This document shows positions 9,154 through 17,471 of a DNA stretch of 64,000 nucleotides, in pieces (the stretch's first letter is position 1; every line of letters starts with the position of its first letter). The position numbers were made by a program, and so were the translations under genes. The notes beneath the pieces are model-generated. The model did no database searches. It worked only from the letters and a program-made list of their open reading frames with translations, and was not told the DNA's origin. This stretch comes from UBA4742 sp963734965. Its GTDB lineage: Bacteria > Actinomycetota > Acidimicrobiia > Acidimicrobiales > Acidimicrobilacustridaceae. The stretch is from positions 2,046,001-2,110,000 of the forward strand of contig CAVTJK010000004.1 of the NCBI GenBank assembly GCA_963734965.1, read 5' to 3'.

Positions 9154-10776
9154 GTGCCCGAGACCCCGTTGACCCATCCATCGGCGCCGAGCGCCTTCCT
9201 CGCGGGGCGCCGGATCAACGATCGCTACCGGCTCGAGCACCGCATCGCCAGCGGGGGGATGGCCGAGGTCTGGCAGGCGGCGGACGAGGTGCTGGGCCGC
9301 CATGTCGCCATCAAGATCCTGCACCCGCATCTGGCCGAGGACGAGGCCTTCGTCGCCCGCTTCCGCACTGAAGCGGTGGCCGCGGCGCGCCTGCACCATC
9401 CGTCGATCGTGGCGATCTACGACACGTGCCACGACGCCGGGGCCGAGGCGATCGTCATGGAGCTCGTCCGCGGAACGACGTTGCGCGACCAACTCGACGG
9501 CCGGGTCATGCTCGAACCCGGCGAGGTGGTGCACGTCGGTGCGGCGGTGGCCGACGCCTTGGCCGCGGCTCATCGCGCCGGCCTCGTCCACCGCGACATC
9601 AAGCCGGCGAACATCCTGCTGTGCGCGGACGACCGCGTGATGGTCACGGACTTCGGCATCGCCAAGATCCGCGACGATCCCGACAGCACCCAGGCGGGCA
9701 CGATGCTCGGAACCGTCAAGTACCTCGCGCCCGAACAGGTTCGGGGTGATCCGGTCGACGGCCGCACCGACGTGTACGGGCTGGGCGTGGTGCTGTTCGA
9801 ATGCCTCTGCTCGCGGCCTCCGTTCGGCGGTGACAACCCGGCCGCGACGGCGTTGGCCCGACTGCACCAGAGCCCACCCCGACCGTCTCACCTGCGTCCG
9901 ACCATCCCTCGCGGACTCGAGCAGGTCATCCTCCGCTGCCTGCAGCTCGACCCCGCCGATCGCTACCAGTCAGCCGACGACCTCCGTGCCGCCCTCCTGG
10001 CGCCGGCCACGCTGCGCGCCGAGGACGACCTGACGCTGGCCGAGGCGGCGCCGACCATCCTCGCCTCGGACATGACCACGGCGTGGAGCCCGACCGGCGC
10101 GAACACGCCGGTCAGAGGGGGTGTGAGCCGGGATGTCCGACCTCACACGACCGACGACGAGCGGGCTGGCCATGGCGTGTGGCTGCGGCCCGTGCTGGCC
10201 ATGGTCTTGGTCGCGACCGCACTGATCGTCGCGTTCCTACTCGTGAACAACACCTCGTTCGGCCACCGACTCTTCTCCTCGTCACCGACCACCACCGCCC
10301 CGGCGGGCGCCGCCGGCCCGACGTCGGACACCGCCACGATCCAATCGGCGGACAGCTTCGATCCCGACGGGTCGGGCACCCCTGGCGAGAACGACGCGCA
10401 GCTACCCCTCGCCATCGACAAGGACCCCGACACCGGTTGGAGGACCGAGTCGTACCAGGACCGCCACTTCGGCAACCTCAAGCCGGGCGTCGGTCTGTAC
10501 CTCACCCTCGATCAGGCGCGCCGGCTCCAGGCCCTCGACGTGACATCGCCGACCCAACAGTGGGCGGCCAACGTCTATGTCTCGGACGCGGCAACCGCGC
10601 CGACGAACTTGAGCGGATGGGGTGCGCCAGTGGATCACCGTTCGGGCATCGGCGGCGACACGTCGTTCAACCTCCACGGTCACACCGGTCGCTACGTGCT
10701 GCTGTGGATCACCGACCTCGGCGACGGACCGCCGCGGGTCCGCGCCACCATCGACGAGCTCCAGGTGCGGGGCTGA
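9154..10776 (+). CDS. Transmembrane Ser/Thr kinase with galactose-binding-like ectodomain
   Basis: Numbering from GTG 9154. The kinase domain (about 25-290) has the glycine-loop RIASGGMAEVW, catalytic Lys54 in VAIKIL, HRDIKPAN with Asp148 and Asn153, and DFG with Asp166, so it looks catalytically complete. A membrane segment (LAMVLVATALIVAFLLV) lies near 347-364, and the extracellular end, about 140 residues (DKDPDTGWRTESY..., ending in VRATIDELQV), resembles a discoidin/galactose-binding beta-sandwich. The same kinase-TM-sandwich order forms the C-terminal part of mycobacterial MviN/Rv3910, where the kinase is a pseudokinase fused to MurJ; here it is a free, apparently active enzyme at the matching locus. 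A TTG nine bases upstream (9145) is an alternative start. Confidence 0.85.
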   Translation: MPETPLTHPSAPSAFLAGRRINDRYRLEHRIASGGMAEVWQAADEVLGRHVAIKILHPHLAEDEAFVARFRTEAVAAARLHHPSIVAIYDTCHDAGAEAIVMELVRGTTLRDQLDGRVMLEPGEVVHVGAAVADALAAAHRAGLVHRDIKPANILLCADDRVMVTDFGIAKIRDDPDSTQAGTMLGTVKYLAPEQVRGDPVDGRTDVYGLGVVLFECLCSRPPFGGDNPAATALARLHQSPPRPSHLRPTIPRGLEQVILRCLQLDPADRYQSADDLRAALLAPATLRAEDDLTLAEAAPTILASDMTTAWSPTGANTPVRGGVSRDVRPHTTDDERAGHGVWLRPVLAMVLVATALIVAFLLVNNTSFGHRLFSSSPTTTAPAGAAGPTSDTATIQSADSFDPDGSGTPGENDAQLPLAIDKDPDTGWRTESYQDRHFGNLKPGVGLYLTLDQARRLQALDVTSPTQQWAANVYVSDAATAPTNLSGWGAPVDHRSGIGGDTSFNLHGHTGRYVLLWITDLGDGPPRVRATIDELQVRG

Positions 10777-10854
10777 CGGCATCGCCATGGACACGGCGCG
10801 CGTGGGCCACGGGCCGGTCGTCGTGCGAGCCGCGTCGGGCGGTTGACGACTCCC

Positions 10855-11514
10855 GTGAACGACGCTGGGGGGGACGGGTCGTCGGCGACCGAAGGCCGCG
10901 ACGGCGCCGCGGGGCGCCCCCGCGAGCGTCGCCGTGTTGTCTCGCCCACCACCCCGGACGCCGAGCTCGTCGCCGCTGCTCGCGACGGTGACCAGCGAGC
11001 CCTCAATCAACTGCTCGAGAACAACTACGAACGTCTGTACGTCCTGTGCCGGCGCATGACCGGCAACGACCACGACGCCCTCGACGCGACACAGGATGCG
11101 CTCGTCGCCATCGTTCGCGGCCTCCCTCGCTATGACGGGCGCGCCGCCTTCAGCACCTGGGCCTACCGGGTCGCCACCAACGCGTGCATCGACGAGTTGC
11201 GCCGGCGTCGACGGCGGTCGGCGAGCCCCCTCGACGACGGCACCGAGGCGCCCGAGCCCGGAACCCCCGGCACCGATCAGACCCTCGTCGACCGGATCAG
11301 CATCGACGAGGCCTTGGCCGGGCTGGTACCCGAGTTCCGGGCGGCCGTCGTGCTCCGTGACGTGCTGGGGCTCGACTACGCCGCCATCGCCGAGGTGCTC
11401 GGGGTCCCCCCGGGCACGGTCCGTTCTCGCATCGCCCGGGGTCGGCGGGCGCTCGCCCTCCACATCGAGGGGAACCCCAGCCCGGCCGGCACCGTCGAAG
11501 AACCCAGCTCATGA
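10855..11514 (+). CDS. ECF sigma factor, SigM-like by position
   Basis: Region 2 is visible as LVAAARDGDQRALNQLLENN..., LDATQDALVAIVRGLPRYDG and FSTWAYRVATNACIDELRRR; region 4 as ALAGLVPEFRAAVVLRDVLG and DYAAIAEVLGVPPGTVRSRI. This is an extracytoplasmic-function sigma-70 factor. The gene sits upstream of an anti-sigma-like membrane protein with ATGA overlap and of trxB-trxA, exactly as sigM (Rv3911) does in Mycobacterium. A TTG in frame at 10843 could also start the protein. About 35 residues before region 2 are low-complexity and poorly conserved. Regulation by the following membrane protein is inferred from the overlap. Confidence 0.9.
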   Translation: MNDAGGDGSSATEGRDGAAGRPRERRRVVSPTTPDAELVAAARDGDQRALNQLLENNYERLYVLCRRMTGNDHDALDATQDALVAIVRGLPRYDGRAAFSTWAYRVATNACIDELRRRRRRSASPLDDGTEAPEPGTPGTDQTLVDRISIDEALAGLVPEFRAAVVLRDVLGLDYAAIAEVLGVPPGTVRSRIARGRRALALHIEGNPSPAGTVEEPSS

Positions 11515-12434
11515 GCCCCGACTCCCCCCTCTCCCAGGACGACCTCGACCAGCTCGCGTCGGCCGTCGTCGACGGCGACCTCGACCTCCTCGACGGCTTG
11601 AGCGAGGACGATCGTCGAGCGGTGGATCGCCGCGTGAGCCAGAGCCGCGCCGCCCTAGACGGGTTGTCCGCACCGGTGGCGCTCCCGTCGCCCTCGATCC
11701 GGCGCGACCAGATCCTCAAGGCGGTGGCGACCTCGCTCGACGCCCCTGGCCGCGACGATGCGGAGGAGGCCCCGGTCGCATCGGTGACGGTGGCGGCGGC
11801 TCGAACGACCGGGTCACGCTGGGCGGCGATCTCGAGGTGGTCGAGGCCCGCGCTCGCCGTGGCCGCGGCTGTGGTGGTCATCGCACTCGCGATCGCAGGG
11901 GTGCGGGCGATGGCCACGAACTCGTCGCGATCGACGGCGAAGGCGACATCCAGCGCTGGTCGCGCCCCCTCCACCACCGTCCCCTTCGCGCCCGCCGGGG
12001 GGGTCACGGGGAGCCAGTCCCAGAGCACGGCGGGATCCGCGGCCAGCGCCGCCACCGACCTCGGCGACGTCGGCCATGCCGCCACCGCAGCCGCGCTGGT
12101 CCGGCTGGTGACCGACGCCCGATCCCGAGAGCTCGGCAACGCACCGAACGCCGGCGCGCTCGACAACAACGGCGCGACGTCGACGACCACCGCCCCGGGT
12201 ACGAATCCCTCGAGCGCCCGGCAGTTCGACGTGCGGTCCGCCGCGAGCTGCGACGGCTCCCTGCGAGCGGCGCATCCGCGACTCGGGGCACTGACCTCGG
12301 TGGCGAACGCAACCCTGGGATCGGTGCCCGTCGACGTCCTCGTCTATCGCGACCCGTCGGTCGGCGGGTCGGCCGAACGGCTCATCGCCATCAAGACCGG
12401 CACCTGCCAGGTCCTCGTCGACCGACCGTTGTGA
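11511..12434 (+). CDS. Membrane anti-sigma factor-like protein
   Basis: The protein (307 aa) begins with an acidic helical stretch (SQDDLDQLASAVVDGDLDLL), has one membrane span (ALAVAAAVVVIALAIAGV, about residues 118-135) and a Thr/Ser/Ala-rich outer region. It has no HxxxCxxC zinc motif, so it is not a ZAS-type anti-sigma, but the overlap of its ATG with the sigma stop codon and the single-span topology make it the probable anti-sigma partner, in the slot of Rv3912. The final five codons (VDRPL-stop) are the first unit of the 35-base tandem repeat that follows, an odd feature. Confidence 0.65.
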   Translation: MSPDSPLSQDDLDQLASAVVDGDLDLLDGLSEDDRRAVDRRVSQSRAALDGLSAPVALPSPSIRRDQILKAVATSLDAPGRDDAEEAPVASVTVAAARTTGSRWAAISRWSRPALAVAAAVVVIALAIAGVRAMATNSSRSTAKATSSAGRAPSTTVPFAPAGGVTGSQSQSTAGSAASAATDLGDVGHAATAAALVRLVTDARSRELGNAPNAGALDNNGATSTTTAPGTNPSSARQFDVRSAASCDGSLRAAHPRLGALTSVANATLGSVPVDVLVYRDPSVGGSAERLIAIKTGTCQVLVDRPL

Positions 12435-12580
12435 AACACCGACCCGGTCCCCGTCGACCGACCGTTGTGAACACCGACCCCGTCCTCGTCGACCGACCCT
12501 TGTGAACACCGACCACATCCCCGTCGACCGACCGTTGTGAACACCGACCCCGTCCCCGTCGACCTGCCATTGTGAGCACC
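12417..12580 (+). repeat. 35-bp tandem repeat array, five units
   Basis: Units begin at 12417, 12453, 12488, 12523 and 12558, giving periods of 36, 35, 35 and 35 bases. Each carries GTCGACCGACC followed by GTTGTGAACACCGACC with few changes; the first has one extra A in GAAACACC and the last is partly diverged. The array starts inside the 3' end of the anti-sigma gene and stops 15 bases before the next ATG, so it fills the whole spacer. It is too short-period and lacks the repeat/spacer structure of CRISPR. It may be a slippage array or a set of binding sites. Confidence 0.9.
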
Positions 12581-12594
12581 TGTACGCTGCGTCC

Positions 12595-13068
12595 ATGACC
12601 AGCCCAGGGGGTGGCGATCCGGACGCGGTGCCGTCGGTTCCGACCCCGCCACCCGACCCTGCTCGCGTCGACCCGGGGACGCCGATGCCTCCTGGCGTCC
12701 TGCCTCCTCGCCCGCGTGGGGCGAGTGTGGCCGGCCACCCGATCCACACGGCCGAACGGGTGGTCAGCGGGGACTGGCCGGCCCAGGCCGCCGACCAGAT
12801 CGTCACCCTCGTCGACAACGTCAAGGACAAGACGACCGGACCGATCCAGACCGCGGCTCGAGGCCTCGTCTACGGGGTGCTGGCCGCCATCCTCGGTGTC
12901 GTCGTGCTCGTGCTGCTCATCATCTGGTTCATCCGCCTGCTCGATATCCTGGTAGATCGTTTCATCCCCTGGGGAGACATCTGGCTCCCTTACGCCATCC
13001 TCGGTGTGATCTTCATGGTGGTCGGTACCATCATCTTCCGGCGCCGCCGCCTCCCGACAGCCTCCTGA
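12595..13068 (+). CDS. Small proline-rich membrane protein of unknown function
   Basis: A 157-residue protein with a Pro/Gly-rich N-terminus (PTPPPDPARVDPGTPMPPGV), an amphipathic middle (AQAADQIVTLVDNVKDKTT) and two hydrophobic spans (LAAILGVVVLVLLIIWFI, about 102-119; AILGVIFMVVGTIIF near 135-149) ending in RRRR-type positive charge. Phage-holin-like or DUF-type two-span proteins are common at this position between anti-sigma and trxB in actinobacteria; I do not recognise a named family. It starts directly behind the tandem repeat array and is 10 bases upstream of trxB. Confidence 0.7.
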   Translation: MTSPGGGDPDAVPSVPTPPPDPARVDPGTPMPPGVLPPRPRGASVAGHPIHTAERVVSGDWPAQAADQIVTLVDNVKDKTTGPIQTAARGLVYGVLAAILGVVVLVLLIIWFIRLLDILVDRFIPWGDIWLPYAILGVIFMVVGTIIFRRRRLPTAS

Positions 13069-13078
13069 GCGGAGATCC

Positions 13079-14051
13079 ATGCCCTCCATCCACGACGTGA
13101 TCATCATCGGGTCCGGTCCCGCCGGACTCACGGCGGCCATCTACACCGCCCGAGCCAACCTGGCACCGTTGGTCATCGAGGGAGAGCCTTCATCAACCAG
13201 CGACCAGCCCGGTGGTCAGCTCATGCTGACCACCGACGTCGAGAACTTCCCCGGGTTCCCCGACGGCGTCATGGGTCCCGAGCTGATGATGCGACTTCCG
13301 CGAGCAGGCCGGCCGCTTCGGCGCCGACATCCGCACCGAGAAGGTCAGCCAAGGTCGACCTCAGCCAGCGCCCGTTCGACGTCTGGGTCGGCGACCCCGA
13401 GGCGGCCGAGCCGACCTACCGAGGGCGGAGCATCATCGTGTCGACCGGTGCCCAGTCGCTCATGCTCGGGCTCGAGTCCGAGTCGCGCCTGATCGGCCAC
13501 GGCCTGTCGACGTGCGCCACCTGTGACGGCTTCTTCTTCCGCGACCGCGAGATCGCGGTCGTCGGCGGCGGCGACTCGGCGCTCGAGGAGGCCATCTTCC
13601 TGACCAAGTTCGCCAAGTCGGTGACCGTCGTGCACCGCCGCGACCAGCTGCGGGCCTCGAAGATCATGCAGGACCGGGCCCGGGCCAACGACCGAGATCT
13701 CGTTCCTGTGGAACATCGGTCGTCGAGCAGCTCGAGGGCGACGACAAGCTCGAGGGTGCGATCGCTCCGCGACGTCATCACCGACGAGCTGACCCACCTC
13801 GCCGGTCACCGGGCTGTTCGTGGCCATCGGGCACCGGCCCAACACCGACCTGTTCAAGGGCCAGCTCGACATGGAGGACACGGGCTACCTCATCACCGCG
13901 CCCGGACGCACCCGCCACCAACGTCGAGGGCGTCTTCGCCTGCGGCGACGTGCAGGACCACACCTATCGCCAGGCCATCACCGCCGCCGGTTCCGGCTGC
14001 ATGGCGGCCATCGACGCCGAGCGCTGGCTCGAGGCCCAGCCCCAGAGCTGA
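13079..14051 (+). CDS. trxB: Thioredoxin reductase (several frameshifts)
   Basis: FAD/NADPH enzyme that reduces thioredoxin. Visible parts in order: HDVIIIGSGPAGLTAAIYTARANL (FAD site), QPGGQLMLTTDVENFPGFP, the redox centre CATCDGFFF, the NADPH site VVGGGDSALEEAIFL, VVHRRDQLRASKIMQ, and VFACGDVQDHTYRQA with EAQPQS at the end. These lie in three frames: breaks are needed at about 13288, 13345, 13690-13760, 13805 and 13905, mostly one surplus C, G or T. All catalytic segments are intact, so I read this as a functional gene with sequence errors rather than a pseudogene. The stop is at 14049. trxA follows after 170 bases, as in the Mycobacterium trxB2-trxC pair. Confidence 0.9.
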
Positions 14052-14221
14052 CATCCCCATCCGTCGAGGCCAGCGAGTCGACGGCGCCAAAGCAGATCGG
14101 CCGGGTCAGGAATGCCGGCCGCCCCCTCGGTGTTGACGCCTTCGGTCCGTGAGATTCACTCACCACTGCCATCCTCATCCGAGCCGCCAGCAGCGGCGCA
14201 CCGAACAGAAAGTCTGATACC

Positions 14222-14547
14222 ATGGCCAACGTCAACGCGCTCACCGACGAGACCTTCGACGAGGAGATCGGCTCGGCCGACGAGCCGGTCCTGGTCGACT
14301 TCTGGGCCGAGTGGTGCGGGCCGTGCAAGATGGTCGCTCCCGATCCTCGACGAGATCGCCGAGGAGCAGCCGGCAAGCTGCGCATCGCCAAGCTCAACGT
14401 CGACGACAACCCCGACATCGCCCGTGCGCTTCGACGTGCATGAGCATCCCGACCATGATCGTGTTCAAGGACGGGGAGCCGCCGAAGCGCCTCGTCGGCG
14501 CCAAGGGCAAGGGCCAGCTCCTCCAGGAGCTCAGCGACTTCATCTGA
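14222..14547 (+). CDS. trxA: Thioredoxin (frameshifted)
   Basis: The small disulfide reductase fed by TrxB. DFWAEWCGPCKMVAP contains the WCGPC active site, KLRIAKLNVDDNPDIA is the central strand, and SIPTMIVFKDGEPPKRLVGA with the cis-Pro completes the fold; the end is LLQELSDFI. The frame shifts by surplus bases near 14341 (G), 14426 and 14442 (C) and a missing G near 14373. Corrected length is about 107 aa, the standard size. ATG 14222 is preceded by an AT-rich stretch (GAAAGTCTGATACC) and no clear ribosome site, and a TTGACG at 14133 is a weak -35 candidate. Convergent to parB. Confidence 0.88.
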
Positions 14548-14658
14548 TCCTCGGGTGCCGAGGTGGCGTCTCGACGCCGCCCGGAGCGACACCCGGCCGG
14601 CAAGAGCGCTCCTGATCGGGCCAACCTGTAGTCGGCGCGTGACGACCCTCATGTGACC

Positions 14659-14704
14659 TGGGCCACAACCGTTAACCACAGGTTTGGCCACAGGTTGTGG
14701 ACGG
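14659..14704. other. Nested inverted repeat with four DnaA-box-like motifs
   Basis: The 257-base spacer between trxA and parB holds a compact palindrome: CCACAACC at 14663-14670 pairs perfectly with GGTTGTGG at 14693-14700, and AACC/GGTT pair inside. The same stretch contains TGGGCCACA, TTAACCACA, TTGGCCACA and, inverted, CCGTCCACA, each 7-8 of 9 to TTGTCCACA and spaced 12-13 bases apart. It may be a terminator for the two convergent operons without a T-run, or a DnaA titration site. The rest of the spacer shows nothing I can name. Confidence 0.5.
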
Positions 14705-14804
14705 AGCTTCCGAGGCCGGTGGAGGCACGTCGAGGGTCGCGATTCGGGCCCGAAGCGCCGCCTGTGCCTGCGAGGCTTCGTCGGGGAGCGAGCAACCCCG
14801 CCGA

Positions 14805-15700
14805 CTACTGGTCGGCTTCGCGCCCCGCTGTCATGGCCCGGTAGATGCGCTCGAGGTCCTCGACGGTGGCGAACTCGATCACCACCCGACCCCGCTTGGC
14901 CCCCATGGTCACGGTGACCCGGGTGTCGAGATGGGCGGAGAGCAGCTCCTCGAGCTCGAGCAGACCGGCCGGGCGCAGACCGGCCGGGCGCGGCCGCCGG
15001 CGTGGGCTCGTCGTCGGCCGGCTCGTCCTCGGCGTGCTCGACGCACGAGCTCCTCGACCTGGCGCACCGACAGCTCCTCGGCGACGGCCCGTCGGGCCAG
15101 CGTCTCCTGGAAGGCCGGTCGGGAGAGCCGAGCAGCGCCCGGGCGTGGCCGGCGCTGAGCTTGCGCTCGGCCACCAGCTTCTGCACCGACGGCGGGAGCT
15201 GGAAGAGCCGCAGGGTGTTGGTGACCGCCGAGCGGCTCTTGCCGACCCGGGCCGCCACCTGCTCCTGGGTCAGGCCGAAGTCCTCGATCAGCTGCTGGTA
15301 GGCGGCCGCCTCCTCGAGCGGGTTGAGGTCCTCCCGATGCAGGTTCTCGACCAGCGCCTGCTCCAGGGCGTCGGCGTCGGCCGCGGTGCGCACGAGGGCC
15401 GGGATGGTCGGCAGGCCGGCCCGCTTGGCCGCCCGCCACCGGCGCTCACCGGCGATCAGCTCGAACTGGCCGCCGACGCCGGGTCGGACCAGCACCGGCT
15501 GGAGCACCCCGACGGCGCGCGACCGACGCCGTCAGCGACGACGAGCGCCTCCTCGTCGAAGTACGCCCGCGGCTGGTGGCGGTTCGGCTCGATCTGCGCC
15601 GACCGGGATGTCCTGGCAGATCGGTCGAACCGGCGTCGCACCGCCTCGGGCTGGGGATGAGGGCTCCCAGGCCCTTACCCAGCCCGCTGCGCCGTGCCAC
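14805..15700 (-). CDS. parB: Chromosome-partitioning protein ParB (frameshifted)
   Basis: CTP-dependent clamp that loads at parS and spreads. Seen segments: RRSGLGKGLGALIP start motif, QIEPNRHQPRAYFDEEAL, VGVLQPVLVRPGVGGQFELI, the CTP/arginine patch GERRWRAAKRAGL, ENLHREDLNPLEEAAAY, the helix-turn-helix LTQEQVAARVGKSRSAVTNT, LRLFQLP, and a C-terminal dimerisation region ending AMTAGREADQ with stop at 14805. Breaks occur near 15650, 15525, 15120 and 15030-15060. The GTG start at 15700 overlaps the last 26 bases of parA and has GGAGGTGA just upstream, so parA and parB are translationally coupled. As an important gene with all motifs kept, the indels are probably errors. Confidence 0.9.
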
Positions 15701-16674
15701 CGCTCACCTCCTTGGCCAGCTCGCGGTAGGCGATCGCCCCTCGGGAGCTCGGGTCGAACGTGATGATCGGCTGACCGAAGGACGGGGCCTCGGAGAGTCG
15801 GACGCGTCCGCGGCACCACGTTGCGACAGACCTTGTCGCCGAAGTGCTCGCGCACCTCGGCCGCCACCTGGTCGGCCAGCTTGGTGCGGGCGTCGTACAT
15901 GACCAGCACGATGGCGCTCACCTCCAGACCCGGGTTGAGGTTCTTCTGCACGAGGTCGACGTTGCGCAGCAGCTGGCCCAGGCCCTCGAGGGCGTAGTAC
16001 TCGCACTGGATCGGGACGAGCACCTCGGCCGCCGCGGCCATGGCGTTGACGGTCAGCAGGCCGAGCGACGGCGGGCAGTCGATCAGGACGTAGTCGTAGT
16101 CGTCGCTGACCTCGCCGATCGCCTTCTTGAGCCGGAGCTCCCGGCTGAAGGCCGGTACGAGCTCGATCTCGGCCCCGGCCAGATCGAGGCTGGCCGGAGC
16201 GACGAAGAGGTTCCGGACGGCGCTGCCCTCGATGCAGTCCTCGAGCGGCACGTCGTTGAGCAGGACGTCGTACATCGACGACTCGAGCGCCCGGGGGTTG
16301 ATGCCCAGACCGGTGCTGGCGTTGCCCTGGGGATCGAGGTCGATCACCAGGGTGCGGTAGCCGAGATCGGCCAGGCAGGCGCCGAGGTTCACGGCCGTGG
16401 TCGTCTTGCCCACGCCGCCCTTCTGGTTGGCGACGGCGATCACCCGCGGCAGATCCCGCACGCTGGGACCGCGCCGGGCCGATTCGACCGGTTCCTGGGG
16501 CAGCGGCGGAGGTGGCGGGGGAGGAGTCGTCGCCGCGGTGCCGGGGACACCTCCCTCAGACGACAGGGGAGGGGGCGGAGGCGGGGGAAGGGTCGCGGCC
16601 ACCGCCGGGTCGAGAGTTTCGGAACCATCCGCCGTATGCGGATTGGGTTGATCAGCACCGAGCGGGAAGCTCAC
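15675..16674 (-). CDS. parA: Chromosome-partitioning ATPase ParA/Soj (one frameshift)
   Basis: Deviant Walker A KGGVGKTTT, DLDPQGNASTGLG, YDYVLIDCPPSLGLLT and the DNA-binding C-terminal half mark the ParA family. The GTG at 16674 (VSFPLGADQP) follows GGAAGGA at a good distance, and gives a non-conserved N-terminus of about 70 residues containing two runs of seven prolines, unusual for ParA. After KVCRNVVPRT a break at about 15805 moves the reading to VRLSEAPSFGQPIITFDPSS and RELAKEVSGG, ending at 15675. It works with ParB on the parS site 78 bases upstream of its start to separate replicated origins. Confidence 0.92.
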
Positions 16675-16751
16675 GGGGCCATCCTTCCTGTTGGGTTGGG
16701 CGAGGTCAAGCTTCTGGCCTCTGGAATGCCGACGAACCTTGGTCGGGGCCA

Positions 16752-16767
16752 TGTTTCACGTGAAACA
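16752..16767. promoter_or_regulatory. parS: parS site, perfect 16-bp palindrome
   Basis: TGTTTCACGTGAAACA is the exact bacterial parS consensus bound by ParB. It lies in the 121-base gap between rsmG and parA, about 4.2 kb from the dnaA start, within the origin-proximal zone where parS sites cluster. I found only this copy by eye in the window. Being just upstream of parA it may also influence parAB transcription. Confidence 0.97.
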
Positions 16768-16795
16768 TGGCAACCATCGGCCCGCGGGGCCGTCC

Positions 16796-17446
16796 TCACC
16801 CGAAGAGGGGGCGCTTGGCTGGGATCCCTACGCGCCGCGGATAGCGGTCTGGGCACTGGCCCACCATCCGCAGGACCTGATAGGTCCCCACATCATCCTG
16901 ACCAGAATCTTGCGGAACGACCTCGAGATCGAGCTCGGCCAGGCCGGCCATCGGCCAACGGGGAGCCGACGGGGATTCCTCCGAGCCGGGCGGGGGCTCG
17001 CTGACCACCAGACGGCCATCGGGCGCCAGGAAGGCGGCCCCACATTCGGCGGTCACCGCCGGAGACCCGAAGCTGCGTGCCGTGACCAGGTCCATGGCCG
17101 CCCGCAGGTCGGACCGGCGGGCCACCTCTTCAGCCCGACCCCGAACCACCACGACCCGACCCTGCCACCCCAACTCGGCCACGGCCTCGGTGAGGAACCG
17201 CGATCGCCGCTCGTTGGCATCGACCAACCACCACGCACTGGTGGGCCAGTGTCGGGCCAGCACCAGACCAGGCAGACCCCCGCCTGAACCCAGATCGACG
17301 GCCGCCGAGGGCGGCGACGACCCGAACGCTCGGGCGAACCCGAGGGCGTGGTCGATGTGGTTGGTGAGGTCGGTGCCGCCGATGAACCCCAGCGCCTGAG
17401 CTCGGTGCAGCACCGCTGCCAGTGGCGAGTCGGATCCCGTGGGCAT
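16796..17446 (-). CDS. rsmG: 16S rRNA m7G527 methyltransferase
   Basis: Methylates N7 of G527 in 16S rRNA. AVDLGSGGGLPGLVLA is SAM motif I of the GidB family, VDANERRSRFL follows, and ARSFGSPAVTAECGAAFL with GGRLVVSEPP-like strand complete the fold. 216 aa is normal. It belongs to the rpmH-to-parB minus-strand operon; jag ends 26 bases upstream and parS-parA lie downstream. This gene is in one clean frame. Confidence 0.93.
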   Translation of the reverse strand: MPTGSDSPLAAVLHRAQALGFIGGTDLTNHIDHALGFARAFGSSPPSAAVDLGSGGGLPGLVLARHWPTSAWWLVDANERRSRFLTEAVAELGWQGRVVVVRGRAEEVARRSDLRAAMDLVTARSFGSPAVTAECGAAFLAPDGRLVVSEPPPGSEESPSAPRWPMAGLAELDLEVVPQDSGQDDVGTYQVLRMVGQCPDRYPRRVGIPAKRPLFG

Positions 17447-17471
17447 GCCCGAGACTCGACGGCGAGCCGCG

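Noticed and set aside
12417..12580. CRISPR array
   Set aside because: The whole 35-base unit repeats without unique spacers and there are no cas genes.
13079..14547. trxB and trxA as pseudogenes
   Set aside because: All catalytic motifs are intact and the breaks fit the indel pattern of neighbouring essential genes.
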